A stretch of 64,000 nucleotides of DNA from Solanum dulcamara (GCF_947179165.1 NC_077245.1:39921286-39985285); one strand, 5' to 3'. Counted from the first letter of the stretch, positions 35,582 through 48,298 are shown. Made by a program: numbers and translations. The notes: generated from the sequence alone by a model not told the origin.

Positions 35582-37077
35582 TGTCACGACCTAAGCCTAG
35601 GACCTAGACGTAACACAATGAACAAGGAACCCATATATATCTCACCCAAACCTCTTAGCATTCATTTAGTCTTCATAATTATTACAATAAACAATAAGAG
35701 GAAATAAGAAGGTAAACGGGGCTAAGGAAGAACATCATTAAATATGAGTCATTAATAAGCTCAAATCAACATCCATTTTTGTCAAAGCATACGTCTACTT
35801 ATAGAATTAGTGGAGATTAAGACATGACCCCATCTCACCCTCAATAAAAATCGAAATCAGTACCATAAAATATATCCAAAAGTCTTTAAATAATATAAGC
35901 TAGAAAAGGGACGGAATAATGTTCCCGAAACATGGGATCTCACCAAAACGGTTGCCTTAAATTAATTCAACTAGCCATATAGAGGTGAATGTGGGGAAAC
36001 ACTAGTCCCTACATTATGATATCATGTAGCCAAAACTTCATTGAGAACATAGTAAAACTAGGTGGGTTCCATTCAATTCACTTTCAAACAGTTAACATCA
36101 ACAATATTATACGTGAGAGTAATGGAATACACAAATTAAAACATATTTAAGAAAATCCACCAATTCACTTAAAAACCCTTTCATGCCTTCATATAAGGAC
36201 CTTTAATAAATCAACCTATCCATGAACTAAGAGTCAATATAAGCTAGGATAGGTAAATAAACTACAAATATTCAATAATCTATTCATTTGGAATCATAAT
36301 ATCAAAATCTATAAAATTCACACTTTTTAAATTGACCTATTACGTTAGAAAATGCTTGGGCTCCATGGGAGAAAGAAACCCATGAATAGAGACCCATATA
36401 CCTTGGGGAACAAGGCCATAATCCATGCTTTAAAAATGGAGACTTGAAAATCTTGAGATGGAGAAGACCTAGAGAGAAACTTTAGGAAGGAAGGGTTTTG
36501 TGAGTTTGAGTCTAAGTGTGAAAATGAAGGCTTTTAGGATAGCTTAGGGTCTTTAGATAAGGTAATTTCAATCCTAAAAATACCATACTTTGATGAAAAA
36601 TATGGAAAAGACCTATATACCCCTCTGTAAAAAAATTTGGAATTGACCCTATGACTCATCCTTACAAATCGTAGACCTCCCTAAGACTCATCAAAAGGAC
36701 TCATCCTGCAGGGCCTGAGAAACCTTTTAAGACTAAGTCTCTAAAGTTTCTTTACGACTCATCTCTACGAGTTGTAAATTTTTTATGAGTCATAGAAGGG
36801 ACTCATCCTGCAGGGTCTAAGAAACCCTAAGGATTAAGTCTTTGAACTTCCTTTACGACTAATCTCTATGACTCATAGAAGGAACAACGAGTCATCACTT
36901 AACTCATAGAGTCTCCCTGACCCTTATTCCATTCCTCTTCCTCAAGTCCCTCTCTATGAGTCACTTCTATGATGTGTAGAAGTACCTACGACTCGTAGGT
37001 GGGCTCGTAGACTTAAGGGCAGTCCATTTTTCTGAAATCTTTCCTTCATTTCAAAATTTTGACTACAACGTCTTACA
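35582..37077 (-). repeat. 3' LTR of element E
   Basis: 1,496 bp, plus-strand TGTCACGACC...CGTCTTACA; on the minus strand it starts TGTAAGACG after a polypurine tract (37,078-37,095, TCCCAAGAGGGAGATAT). Four TGA(G/C)TCA sites (36,652-36,658; 36,786-36,792; 36,869-36,875; 36,957-36,963) and a 17-bp near-palindrome ACCTACGA-C-TCGTAGGT (36,984-37,000) lie in its right third. Confidence 0.8.
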
Positions 37078-37204
37078 ATATCTCCCTCTTGGGAACTTTC
37101 ATCCTCAATTGAGATTCGACTAGCATTGAAAAGACACGGAACGAGGACTAGCAACCCAACATAGATCCAACATCAGATAAACATGCATAAAACATGAGAC
37201 TTTA
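37078..37204 (-). other. 3' internal end of E next to the D insertion
   Basis: Polypurine tract of E plus about 110 bp of noncoding 3' sequence, cut by D at 37,205. E resumes at 61,371. Confidence 0.7.
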
Positions 37205-37806
37205 TGATAAGATTCCAATTGGGGATGAATCCAATCGATGCAGAATTTGAACAATACAAAGTAAGACAGATGAGAAATAAGGGATGAGAAATGAGGAAAG
37301 AAGGGCTAATTGAATTATTCAATTAACCAAGAGGGAAGAGAAACATGAATTCATAAAAAGAAACAACTCAATTGAAACCACAATTGAGCAATCTCAAGTG
37401 AAATCATGGTTAAGAAGAACTAAATCAACAATGAGAATCCACCCATCACTAATCTAGATTTAGCTAAACTAGTCTAACCTAAAGGGATTCCAACCTTGAA
37501 CTACACTCTTTTAAGAGTTTCTGCATTCAACATCAAAAATCTCTTCCCAATTAAATAATACTACTATTTATATTAAGAAATAAAGAAGACACTTTCTTTT
37601 ACAATTTTATCCTTAATGAGATAAGAGCCTTGTTTGTTTGCCTTCATTGTGAATTCTTGAATTTATGAGATGATCATTTGCACCCATGACCTCTTTCTTT
37701 TTTCTCTTCACTTTGATGGAATTTCCATGCATTGTATGTCTTTATTTGATGTCCATGAATCTCATCTAAAGCTTTTATTTGAACTATGTTATCCATGCCA
37801 TTATCA
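37205..37806 (-). repeat. 3' LTR of D
   Basis: 602 bp, plus-strand TGATAAGATTCC...GCCATTATCA. Confidence 0.85.
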
Positions 37807-37940
37807 TCCTCCCCTTCTTGAAAGGATTCAACCTCGAATCCAAGCTTTGCAAAACCATGAAAAGGAAAAACAACAAATATATACTCATAGCATGAGGGTT
37901 AGTACAATGGTTAGAAAAAAAAGAATTAAATGAAGAAGAC

Positions 37941-38371
37941 TCAAATTGAATATTCCTCATAATCAAAAGAATAATACCACCCAAAAGATGGTACTACTAA
38001 AATCTTACATAATCCCAAAAATTCACCGGGGTCAAAATGATAGAAGGTCCACACAATTGTGTCATACAAATAAATGTAGACCTCAATGAAGTGTAAACCC
38101 ACATAAAATGCACATTCAAGACAAGTATGAGACTCATCATATGCAAAGAGATAGTAGAGAAAGGTGCCACACACATTGGGTTCATCTAAGGTGTTCCAAT
38201 ATGCAAGATCCCAAGTAGGTTCAAAGATCCTAGAACTCATTATATCATAAGATGGAGCACACAAAGACAACATGATGAATTTAGGATATACCTCACTTTC
38301 TCTTAACAAACAAACCCTACCCCCATAAGATGCACAATAAGTAAAATCATGAATAGCATCATATGCAAAGT
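37941..38371 (-). pseudogene. D ORF2, C-terminal part
   Basis: Open from the G insertion site to the stop at 37,941-37,943, about 142 codons. Rich in Tyr, Phe, Cys and acidic residues. It includes GTFLYYLFAYDES (near 38,130-38,172), which resembles LFAYDDAQ (near 57,515) and the residues at the G junction. Its frame is continuous with the part to the right of G (57,214-57,897) once G and one AAAGT copy are set aside. I do not recognise the family. No transmembrane segment, signal peptide or zinc site is obvious, though aromatic-rich stretches are present. Confidence 0.65.
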
Positions 38372-39355
38372 TGATAACACTAAGGATGGTAATCCAAAAT
38401 AAACTAGAATATTAATTAAAATAAGTGCAAAAACAAAAATGGAAACTAATTAAAGAAACTAAACAAGAATTAAAAGATATGGATTTCACACGATCCAAAT
38501 AACAACAAATGGGTTAATAGTTGAACCAAATGCCTTTACTTGAGAAACCAATCAAGTTTTAGAATCGGATCCTGACCGCTTCGTGAGTAATGCTAGAAAA
38601 TAATTAGTAAGAGTACTAACCATCTTCTAAAGAATACTAAGAGAAAACCAAAGATATCAAACAAGAAGTATCTTACAACTTTGAACTATGAACTAGTTAG
38701 GTCGAAAGATAAATTCAAAAGCAATTTGCCACAAAGGTGTAAAATAACTCTCAATATATTATTCTTCCAAATCTACCTTTTAAAGTAACAAAGCTCCTCT
38801 TTATAGTAGTAAGAAGGGATTATTCAAGACAAAAAAATAATTAAAAACTGGCATTTTCTAGAGTCCTAGATGACTGCCTACACACATGACACATAATGTC
38901 AAAAATGAAGAAAAACATGACACATCCTAAAGTCCAAGAATGCTTCTCAAACACATAGGTAACATAAGGTCAACGTAGAAGAAAAATAATATTAAATGCT
39001 AGTTCTAGAAACTAGTTAAAAGACTAAATAAGTGCTGAAATTTTCTCTTCATTTGTGGGCTGATTTGGGTCATATTTCCTCTTATCTTGGACTATAATTT
39101 GGTCCTAGTTTACACGAAATTGGACCCTAATATTCATCCTCTTAGAATTGAATTTTGGCCATCAAATAGTTGTAGCATTTGGACAATTCATTTTCCTTGG
39201 GCTTTAGCTCTTCTTTCCCAAAAAAACAGTTTTTTATTTCTAATTCTAGGCCATCAAGATTGTCTTGAAGTTTCCTTATTTGGTATCTTATCATGGGGCC
39301 TTTTGGAAACTCCAAAGCTTCCTTAAATATTCTTGAACTTCCATCGATGCTATCA
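38372..39355 (-). repeat. 3' LTR of G
   Basis: 984 bp; plus-strand TGATAACACTAAGG...GATGCTATCA. Its right third is still coding for the polyprotein end. Confidence 0.9.
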
Positions 39356-39837
39356 TTCCCCTCTTCTTCAAGAAAATTCATCCTCGAATTTAATGCTGCA
39401 TCAAATAAAGAAAGATCAAAAACATTAAAGGTAGCACTAACTTGATATTCACATGAAAGATCAAGTTTATAAGCATTGTCTCTATTCCCTTCAAGGACTT
39501 TGAATGGACCATCTCCTATTGGTTCTAACTTGAGTTTTATTTTAGTAGGAAATCTTTCCTTCCTAAAGTGTACCCATACTAGATCTACAGGCTTAAACAT
39601 AACAGATTTTTGCCCCTTATTTCTCCTCAAGGCAATTTGTTCATTCTTCCTTTCAATTGCAAGTCTTGTGTGTTCATGTATTGCTTTCATCATTTCAGCC
39701 TTCTTTCTACCATCAATATCAATAATATCATTAGTTGTCAAAGTCAGCAAATCAAGGGGAGTTAGGGGATTAAACCTATAAAAAAACTTCAAAAGGAGAC
39801 TTACCAGTAGAAGAATGGATAGTTCTATTATGTGCAA
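39142..39837 (-). pseudogene. G integrase C-terminus and polyprotein tail overlapping the LTR
   Basis: A 231-codon open frame, the longest in the window. It shows RFNPLTPLDL, VDLVWVHFRKERFP, GDGPFKVLEGNRDNAYKLDL and SATFNVFDLSLFD, then NSRMNFLEEEGNDSIDGSS across the polypurine tract. Thus about 70 codons lie within the 3' LTR. The tail is rich in Lys, Glu and Asn. There is no chromodomain of the L type. The 5' LTR copy keeps the corresponding stretch almost open, which hints at past selection or at low age. Confidence 0.85.
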
Positions 39838-40695
39838 ACTCTACTATGGGAAAATGTGCCTCCCAAGAAGTTAATTTTCCTTTTAAAACAACCTTCAACA
39901 TATTTCCCAAAGTCCTATTTACTAATTTCATTTGCCCATTTGTTTTTGGGTAACAAGAAGTAGAAAATAGCAGTTTAGTTCCTAACTTTCCCAAAATAAC
40001 TCTCAAAAAGTGACTTCAGAACTTCGCTTCCCTATCACTAATAATAGTTTTAGGTATACCATGTATTTAACCACTTCTTTCACAAACAAATTTTCTACAT
40101 GTGATGATGCTTCATTAGTCTTCAAACATGTAATGACATGAGCCATTTTTGAAAATCTATCTACTACTACAACTATACTATCCTTACCAAGTTTAGTTCT
40201 AGGAGGACCTAACACAAAATTCATAGAAATATCAATTCAAGGAGAAGTAGGAAGAGGTAAAGGAGTATAAAGACCATGTGGTAATACTCTTGATTTGTCT
40301 TGTTTACATTCAAGAGATTGCGAGCACACTTTCTCAACATCCTTTTGCATGCCAGGCCAAAAGAAATGTTCATCAAGTATATCTAAAGTTTTAGGAATTC
40401 CAAAGTGTCCCATGAGTCCACCACAATGTGCTTCCCTAACAAATAATTCACGCAAAGAGCAATTAGGGACACACAACTTAATTTCATTAAAAAGAAATCC
40501 ATCTTTCAGATTGAACCTATCGCAAGGTGCTATTATACATTCTGCAAAAATCTTTTCAAAATCAAGAGCATTAGCATAAAGGTCAATGATTTGATCAAAA
40601 CCCATTAATTTTGAACTAAGAGTAGAGATCAAGACATACCTTCTTAAAAGTGCATCGGCAATAACATTCTCTTTTTCTTGCTTGTAAGCAATCAC
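39776..40695 (-). pseudogene. G integrase (broken)
   Basis: Three overlapping open pieces. 40,237-40,695: NVIADALLRRYV ends RNase H, then [20 protein letters not shown] and GHFGIPKTLDILDEHFFWPG (zinc domain), and a Cys region CSQSLECKQDKSR. 40,003-40,224: [29 protein letters not shown] (first Asp). 39,776-40,006: STSCYPKTNGQM and NRTLGNMLKV (third region). The second-Asp segment falls in a frame break near 40,010-40,060. Confidence 0.85.
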
Positions 40696-41030
40696 ATATG
40701 GGAAAATTTTGATAAATTTAACCCATTTTCATGTCTACGATTAAGTTTACCATGGATCTTCAAGTACCTCAAGGATTCATGCTCATTTTTAACCATAAAC
40801 TCTCTAAGCCACAAATAATGTTTCTATGTAGGTAAAGCTCTAACCAAAGCATATAACTCTTTTTCATAAGTGGAGTAGTTCAATATTTGTCTACTCAGCT
40901 TTTCACTAAAGTATGCAAAAGGCTTAGAATCATGTATCAAAACTGCACCTATTCCTCTACCTGAGGCATCACATCCAACTTTGAAAGACATAGAAAAACC
41001 AGATAATTGCAAATGAGGACCAGAACACAA
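40696..41030 (-). pseudogene. G RNase H (broken)
   Basis: The open piece 40,824-41,030 shows [20 protein letters not shown] (catalytic Asp), [20 protein letters not shown] and [11 protein letters not shown]. Beyond it come NEHESLRYLK-like residues with stops before ALLRR. Confidence 0.85.
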
Positions 41031-41047
41031 TTTGTCTTTAAATAAGC

Positions 41048-42100
41048 TTAAAGCATTATATCATTCTTTTCCCCATGTAAAAACTTATCCTTCTTAATAT
41101 CTTCAGTCAAAGGAGCAACAATGTTACTAAAATCCCTCACAAATCTCCTATAAAAACTGGTAAGCCCATGAAAACTTCTAATCTCAATTACAATGTTCGA
41201 TTTAGGCCACTCTTTACTTGCCTTGATTTTCTCCTCATCTACTTCAACTCCCTGAGAACTGAACACAAACCCTAAGAATACCATAGGATCCACACAAAAA
41301 TGACACTTTTTGAGATTAGAACATAGTTGTTGCTTTCTAGGAACTCCAAAAACTTGTTTTAGGTTTTCTATATGCTCTTCTAGATTCTTAGAAAAGATCA
41401 AGATATCATCAAAATAAATTAAAATAAATTTTCCATGAAAATCCTTAAAAATATGATTCATTAATCTCATGAAAATTCTAGGTGCATTAGTCTAGCCAAG
41501 GGGCATAACTAACCACTCATAAGGCCCATATTTGATCTTATAAATAGTTTTCCAATCATCTACGATGGTAACCACTTTTTAGATCAATTTTAGAAAATAT
41601 TTTGGATCTATGCAATTGATATAACATATCATCAAAATGTGGAATAGGATAACTATAATTTACCGTAATCTTGTTGATAGCTCAACAATCTACACACATC
41701 CTCCAAGATCCATCCTTCTTGGATACCAATAGAATAGGAATACAACAAGGACTCATGCTCTTTCTCACAAATCCCTTTTCAAAAAACTCTTCAACTGATT
41801 TTTGCAACTCCTTTGTCTCTTTAGAATTACTCCTATAAGCTGGCCTATTGGGGATTTGTGCACAAGGTACAAAGTTAATTTAGTGCTCAATGCCACGCAA
41901 AGGTGGTAGACCTTTAGGAATATCCTAGGAGAGATATCACTAAAATCCTGGAAAAGAGAAGAAACACTACTTAGCCAAGAAAATGTTAATGGCTCAGAAT
42001 TAATCAAGACTTCTTTGTAAGTTAGTAATATTATGGGCAGTCCCTCTTTCCTTGCACTCAAACATTCTTTGGCTTCTATATAAAAACTCTCTTTTTTCAT
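41048..42100 (-). pseudogene. G reverse transcriptase (broken)
   Basis: The open piece 41,765-42,100 covers the pre-RT part (ILLTYKEVLINSEPLTF). The middle of RT (41,480-41,760) is full of stops, though PYEWLVMPLG-TNAP is legible. The open piece 41,048-41,470 has [19 protein letters not shown] with the intact YFDD catalytic motif, then LKKCHFCVDPMVFLGFVFSS, IRSFHGLTSFYRRFVRDFSN. Confidence 0.9.
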
Positions 42101-42272
42101 TTCCTTAGCCTCTTTCCTCTAACCAAAGCTTTCTCTTTTTTCACTCGAACCCTTTTTTGCCTCCCTTAGCCACTTCTCTTTTTTTCTAATTCTTGGCTAG
42201 AACTCTTTTCTTTTCCATCAAGCTCACTTTTTTTCCTCTTTTTTATTTTTTCATTGATTCCCTCAATCTCTT
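42101..42272 (-). other. Degenerate Lys/Glu/Arg-rich linker of G
   Basis: Minus-strand purine-rich sequence between protease and RT with many stops and frame changes; matches the charged linker in M at 24,430-24,640. Confidence 0.6.
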
Positions 42273-42667
42273 TTAATCTTCAAACACTTCAGAAGGTGAT
42301 AAAGGTGAAAGAGTATACTTCTTACCATTAAGCTCAAGAGAATATCTATTCTTTCTTCCATCATGAAAAGTATACCTATCAAACTGCCATGGACGACAAA
42401 CTAAGATATGGCAAGCTTGCATAGGAATCACATCACAAAGGGTATCATCCGCATACCTACTAACATTGAATGAAATCATGCATTATTTGTTGACTTTCAG
42501 TTCACCACTATCATTTAACCATTGGAGTCTATAAGGCTTAGGGTGTTTCATCCATGCAAGCCCTAACATATCTACTAAGTGTGAACTCAACACATTTGCA
42601 CAACTACCACTATCAATAATCATAGAACAAGCTCTCTCCTTTTTCCCACACGTATTATGGAATATAT
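42273..42667 (-). pseudogene. G protease region (part 1, left of B)
   Basis: On the minus strand, directly left of B, comes MIIDSGSCANVLSSHLVDML, with a D-S-G aspartic protease active site, then PYRLQWLNDSGELK, and, after a stop, MISFNVSRYADDTLCDVIPM and CRPWQFDRYTFHDGRKNRYS. Equivalent to M 24,060-24,430. The frame is interrupted at 42,668 by B. Confidence 0.85.
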
Positions 42668-45572
42668 TATTACACCCCGTACTTTTGTACCTTGGAATGC
42701 GTTATTAAGTCTCTTGAAAGGCTCTTAAGTTTCATGGAAGGATCGTGAGTTTCTTAAGGTTTTGTAAAGTTTCTTAAAGCTTTTAAAAGCTTCTTAAGAC
42801 TTCTTAAGAACTATTAAGTTTCTTAAGAGTTACCATGTGAGACATATAATCTATAACGCTATCAAACAACTCTAAGGAAAGGAGAATGCGATACCCCATA
42901 ATAGAGAACATTGGAAATAGAGTAAGAAGTATCCGTAAGAAGTTAGAGACCAAATAATGAGTTGTAGGACTCGACGTCTTTACGTAAGCTTCAAACTTAG
43001 AAATCTTACATACTTAAACTACTGGAGTACATACCAAGCTTACGTAGTAAGGATTACATAGGTTCGTAAAAGAAGATGAGATTATGAACCCATGAGGGGG
43101 AAAAGAAAGTGCCACATGGCAGCATGAGAGAGTGCCATATGGCAGCAGCTGGGAGTGCCACATGGCAACAGCTGAAGCAAAGGGGATGGGCCCCCACATG
43201 CCACGTAGAAGACCGTGATTGGAGGAAGGGTTGTGTTGGCCCAATGAGGGCTTGACATGTGTCACCACTTAGGGCTTGACATGTGTCACCACTTAGTGGT
43301 TGACATGTGTCACCCCCTTAGGTGGCATATATATATGTTTCTTAAGACTTATCAAAGTTCCATACATTTCTAGAAAACTCAAGAATAAGAGAGAAAGGAA
43401 ATGAAGAAACTAGAGAGGTAGAGAGAGAAGGGTGTGGATTTGGAGAGGAAAAAGGTAAGTACTCCAATTTTGTTCCATGAATTAATCATCTAGGGTATAC
43501 CATGATATTATGAAGGTATTTTTAAGTTAAATTTATGGTTTGGATCAGCCCCAAAATGTTAACAAACAGCCCCGGAATTTAGCTGCGCTAAAGGAAATTT
43601 TGAGGCGAGTTCCAGCAAGTTTTGGCGAGTTTCGGGTAAGGTAAAGTTTTCTCTTTAGAAATAGAGTTTATAATAATTTTATGAGGTATATTAAATGTCT
43701 TGAATGAGGTTGGAAGTGGAAAAATTTCATAAATACGCTTGACATTAGAAACAAACTAAATTGAAGTCGTTATAGCTAAATCGAAGTTGAGTAGTGTGTT
43801 ATGATTGTGGTACTGCATTTGTAGCTAGTTTGGTGGTGTGTTGCAGGGATAGAAAGATTTATAAAAAGGGTGTTGGTGCTTCTGGTTTCATCCACACGAA
43901 CCCCCCATTTGGTATGGTTAAAAAAATTACAAAATAAAGGTTAAAAACTCTATTTTGATATCGTAGTTTTGAGCTAGTGGTTTGAAGTTGTATTGAGTAA
44001 TGTTGAAGTGATTTACTTGTATATATGCTTCTGTTTTTTGTTGTTGGTATGGTTGTTGACATGGTGGCCAAGTTGAAATCTCTGGGATGCTGAAGTTATA
44101 GGGAAGATGCTGCTCGATTTTCGGTAACTTAGGAACTAGTAATGAACTAGTTGAGGGAAATGTATAAGGAAATAACATCTATGGAGACTTGGTTGTAGAG
44201 TTGGAAAAAGTGAAAGGTCATTAACCATGGTATTACTTTCATATTAAATTGTTTCAAGAAACAACGAGGCGAACGTATTAGGAGTAATCCGTAAGAGGTA
44301 TATAAAGCTAACCATTCCTTCTTTTGGCATGTCTTTGGCATAAGTATGTAAAGCTAACCGTTCTTTCTCTTGGCATGTTTTGATAGAAGTATATAAAGCT
44401 AATCTTCCTTTTTGGCATGGTTTTTATGAAACAAATACATGACTTTTATATGATTCCAAGGAAGTTCATATTCGTAGGCCGCTAAGATGGCAACTTCTTG
44501 ATTTTCCAAAAGATATTTTATCATGCCTAGATACATGTATATGATTCCAAAAGTTCTATTTGGATATAACTCATAGTGCTATTCAAAAGGTACTTGATAC
44601 GACTCTTGTCTTTATTTTTGAATAATAGCTCATTTTGTTATCTCCATCGAGTCTCAAAAATGATTTAAAGTGCATTTAGTTATTCACTACTCCACTCGTG
44701 GATGCCTCAATGCTTCCTTCACCGAGCTCGGGTCAGGTTTTATTATCATGCGTACTTTTCTGCATCGTTCACCATACCCCGATGTCAAGGGGCAGGTATG
44801 CTATATACATGGGTTTGATTTGTAGAGATATGATATGCCATGTACACATATGATATGATATGACCATCTGATATGATATGATTTTTTACAAAGATATTCC
44901 CAACTTTAGAGTTATGATGTGCTGTGGCGCTAGTAATGGGGAGGCGACCACGATTTGTTCACTGAGTCCCATAATGGGGCTTGTTATGGCATATATTTTT
45001 CTGCATACATTATTTGTGGTTATGAAAAGCATTTTGATATTTTGGATTATTTGCTCATTTTTGCACTTTCTTTTCTGGTAATGGTTTTACTTATTACATT
45101 CCATTCTTTACATACTCGGTAAATTGTCCGTACTAACCCCTTTTTTTGGGGACTGCATTGCATTTCCGCAGGTATAGACACTTAGTTTGCTGATCCACTC
45201 GCTTAAGACATCCACCCTGTTGGTTGGCAGTGCTCCTTTGTCTAGAGCCCTATTTTGGTACTAACTTTTATGTTGTACATTTGTACATGTTGGTTAAGGG
45301 TACGATGGGGCCCTTTCCCATCATATGACTAGTCTATCACTCTGCAGAGATCTGTAGATGTGTGATGTGACTTATGTATATATTTTTTGGGCTTTGTGTT
45401 CTGTGATAGCCTTAATGGCCCTCTTGTGCTATATCTGTTCTCATGCGCTCTCTAGCGACCCCTTTTTGATTTCTACTTTTGTTTATTCTACTAACATACT
45501 AAGTGGGTCTAAGGGTACGTATGGGCGCCCAACTCGGTCACTATTCATGGCTTATAGAGTTGGATTATAACA
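42668..45572 (+). repeat. 5' LTR of B
   Basis: 2,905 bp. Contains the promoter block and the GAGTCCC...GGGG block near 44,955-44,990. Confidence 0.9.
43109..43337 (+). promoter_or_regulatory. Predicted promoter of B with palindrome array
   Basis: TGCCACATGGCA (43,109-43,120 and again near 43,156-43,167), TGCCATATGGCA (near 43,133-43,144), an inverted CCAAT box (TGATTGG, near 43,216) and three near-identical GACATGTGTCAC repeats (near 43,254, 43,278 and 43,302), followed by a TATA run (CATATATATATG, 43,326-43,337). The C-to-T drift from CACGTG to CACATG is what methylated-CpG decay would give. Confidence 0.55.
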
Positions 45573-45729
45573 AAAGTTGTATCAGAGCAATTTTGTCCTC
45601 CAAATGTTTACAAACCATGTCTAGTAGAGTCCGGTTTATCGGTGTGTGGTGCACCACATCTATAAACAGGAGGCTACAGGACATTTAGGGTATTACCTTT
45701 CTTTCTTGTCTTAGATCGTGCGATAGAGC
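45573..45729 (+). promoter_or_regulatory. Primer site and leader of B
   Basis: TTGTATCAGAGC differs by one base from the initiator-Met primer site. The leader is conserved with T1 and H. Confidence 0.85.
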
Positions 45730-47860
45730 TCAGCCATAGGAAATGAAATTCTTTTTTTTTCTAACCTTTGATTTCAATTGAAGAACGACATCGACAAAAC
45801 AAAGTGACAGATGATATTGGAAGCTACACAGTATACAGAAAAGTAATGGTGCGAAATAGGCATGCTGGGTAAGGTAAGAATATTGAAATATGATTGAAAT
45901 GTAAAGTTAAAAATTGAAAGGAAAAGTATACAGAAAAGTGTAACGGGTGAAGTTCGAGTTGGACATACGAGGTAAGTCCATCATTTTATACTGTTATTGA
46001 TATTTGGCGCCCTATGAGGCTATGATATGAATATATATGTATTGTCCCTGTGAGGCATTGTTGGTATTTCCTGAGTGCAGGTTTGGGATAGTAAGGAATA
46101 TAGAAGAAACTCTGCTAAATTTTTTTTGGAAATAGAAAGACAATGAGATATAAGGTTGTAATATATCTTGAGAGATTATATCCACGGTAATGATAAGATC
46201 CGACTAAACTAGGAGTACAACTGACTTTGGGAAATAAGTTAATTGTGATATGGGTGGAAAGTAGAAGGTCAATATGGATATGGTGAGAAGAATGGGGAAG
46301 GATATGAATGTCTTAAGATAGCCTATGAGGTATTAAGGATGAGAATGACGAGGAAGGATAAGGGGTTAAGTACGCTTGCTCTACCGAGTAGAATTAGCCC
46401 AGAGTAAGGATCGTGAATAAAAGTTAAGAAATATTACCCTCCTGGATTGACCATGAGCAAAATATAGTATGAATATAATGAGGATCATCATGGAAGTACA
46501 TAGAGCCTATTCAAGAAGTAACTAAAGAATGTGATTGTGAGTAAGATTAGGAGTTAGCATCGAGTTCATGATAAGGATGAAAGCTCATGAAGCAGAAAGG
46601 GGTATTGTGTATATGTACCTCCACTTTGGAAATAGTGAGATCCCTCGAGGATAGGGAATGGAAAATTGCAAAACAACTGAGGCATTGTGAAATTATTAAA
46701 AGAACAAGTGGTATCCTTTGGAAAATAAACAAAGAGGGGATAAAAAATGTGAAACACGTGTCATCAGAGTATAAGTGCCCCCGAATGGAGAATCAAACAT
46801 GGTTATAAGCACTAGTAATGTACTAATTGGGATGAATGAAATGTGGCTTTAGCTAAACTACTACATTAGTTATATGACTCGAGTACCAGTACTTGGACTG
46901 AGTGTGTATTATTTATCGAGAATTCTAAGCACCCCATGATTGTACTAAGGTTTCTTACAGGGGCAATCTAAAGTATAAATGAGCTAACAGAAGGTGTAGA
47001 CATGGTGCAGTATGTTAAAGGGTTAGAATAGAATCAAATGCACATGAATAGTTAAAAATAAACAGAGGATGACATGGGTACACCCTAAAGGAGGGAAGTA
47101 GATAAGAGAAATACAAGCGTGAGAGGAAATCAACTGACACTATCACATGTTGACAGGAACACTTAAATTTCAAGTGAGATCTCATACTGGCACGAGTTAG
47201 CAAGGGCTCAAGTCCAACCATAAATAGATAAAAGATGCGGTATCTGAGACTGTGTGAAGAATCATTGGTAGAGACTTTAAGAGATAGGTGCCTACCACAA
47301 GGGGTGAATATGATAAGAGAGTAAGACTGAGCAAACTAAGGACCGTGTAAAGGGTAGTAGGGCCGTATCTTAGTAAATATTAAGATATGACAATAATGTC
47401 ATTGGTCATTGATATTGTGACATACAAGTAACAAGGAGAAAGAATAGAAAATCTCTTAAAATAGAAAATGAAGAGACCAAGAGGTGCTTAAAGAAATAAA
47501 AGAAAGAAGTAGGACAAAATAGCATTGGCGCGAGCAAGTTCTAGTGTGAAGTTGATATGTAAAGCAAGATACGCTGGGAAATGAAAAGATTATGTCTATC
47601 TTATACAGGTTGTATCAAAATATTATGCAACCTATGGATATGTATATGTTGAGTATAGGGTCAAGTGAAAAGTACACGAAAAAAGGAGCTAGGATGTTTT
47701 GAATACGTTATAGAGAGATATCAAGATGGGTTAGAGAAAACTACCGAGATGGGGTGAGTACTAAGGGAAAAATAGGACCTAGCCGTGATTGAACCAATGA
47801 CCTATCCCGAAGTCGAGTGTAAGACAAGGGCAGATAGGGCAAGGCGAAACATGAAGACTA
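45730..47860 (+). other. Degenerate internal region of B
   Basis: AG-rich sequence with no gag or RT motif that I can read. Portions align with the T1 internal region (46,005-46,090; 47,065-47,130). The small open stretches (for example 46,587-46,808) are not recognisable proteins. Confidence 0.6.
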
Positions 47861-48298
47861 GCGAGACGAAGCTAAGGTAAACCTTGGGCTAAGTTGAGTG
47901 TCTTCGCATATTATTGCACGAGTGGAAATGTAATGTGCGACAGGAAAATTAGAGCCAAATCTGAGCAAAGGACCATGGAGGAATTTGAACTAATGAGAAC
48001 AAACCTATCGCCATCCTGGATCGGCGGAATAGGAAGTTGTGAGCTAAAGACGAAGTTTCCGTCAAGGTGTTGAGGCGAAACAAAAACCGTGAAGAAGTGA
48101 CCTAAGAAGATGAAGAGTAAATGAAACACAAGTATCCGTACCTATTCCCTATATCTACAAGTAATCCCAACCTTTGGAATTTTAATATTGAGTGCTCGAT
48201 GGAAGTATATGTTATTGCAGTGGAACAAAAAAACTCTCCATATGGTCTGTATAAGATCTTGAGGAAAGTTATGGTTCACATTCGAGGATGAATGTTCT
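47861..48298 (+). pseudogene. B pol C-terminal remnant
   Basis: Legible residues include LAILDRRNRKL, KDEVSVKVLRRNKNREEVT and MKHKYPYLFPISTSNPN (48,010-48,175), the chromodomain-type end seen in L and T1. Stops interrupt it. It ends shortly before the polypurine tract. Confidence 0.8.

Noticed and set aside
46376..46420. GGGGTTAAGTACGCTTGC in B as a second 5S-like sequence
   Set aside because: Only a short, partial match to the A-box region, with no C-box downstream and at a different place in the element than in T1.
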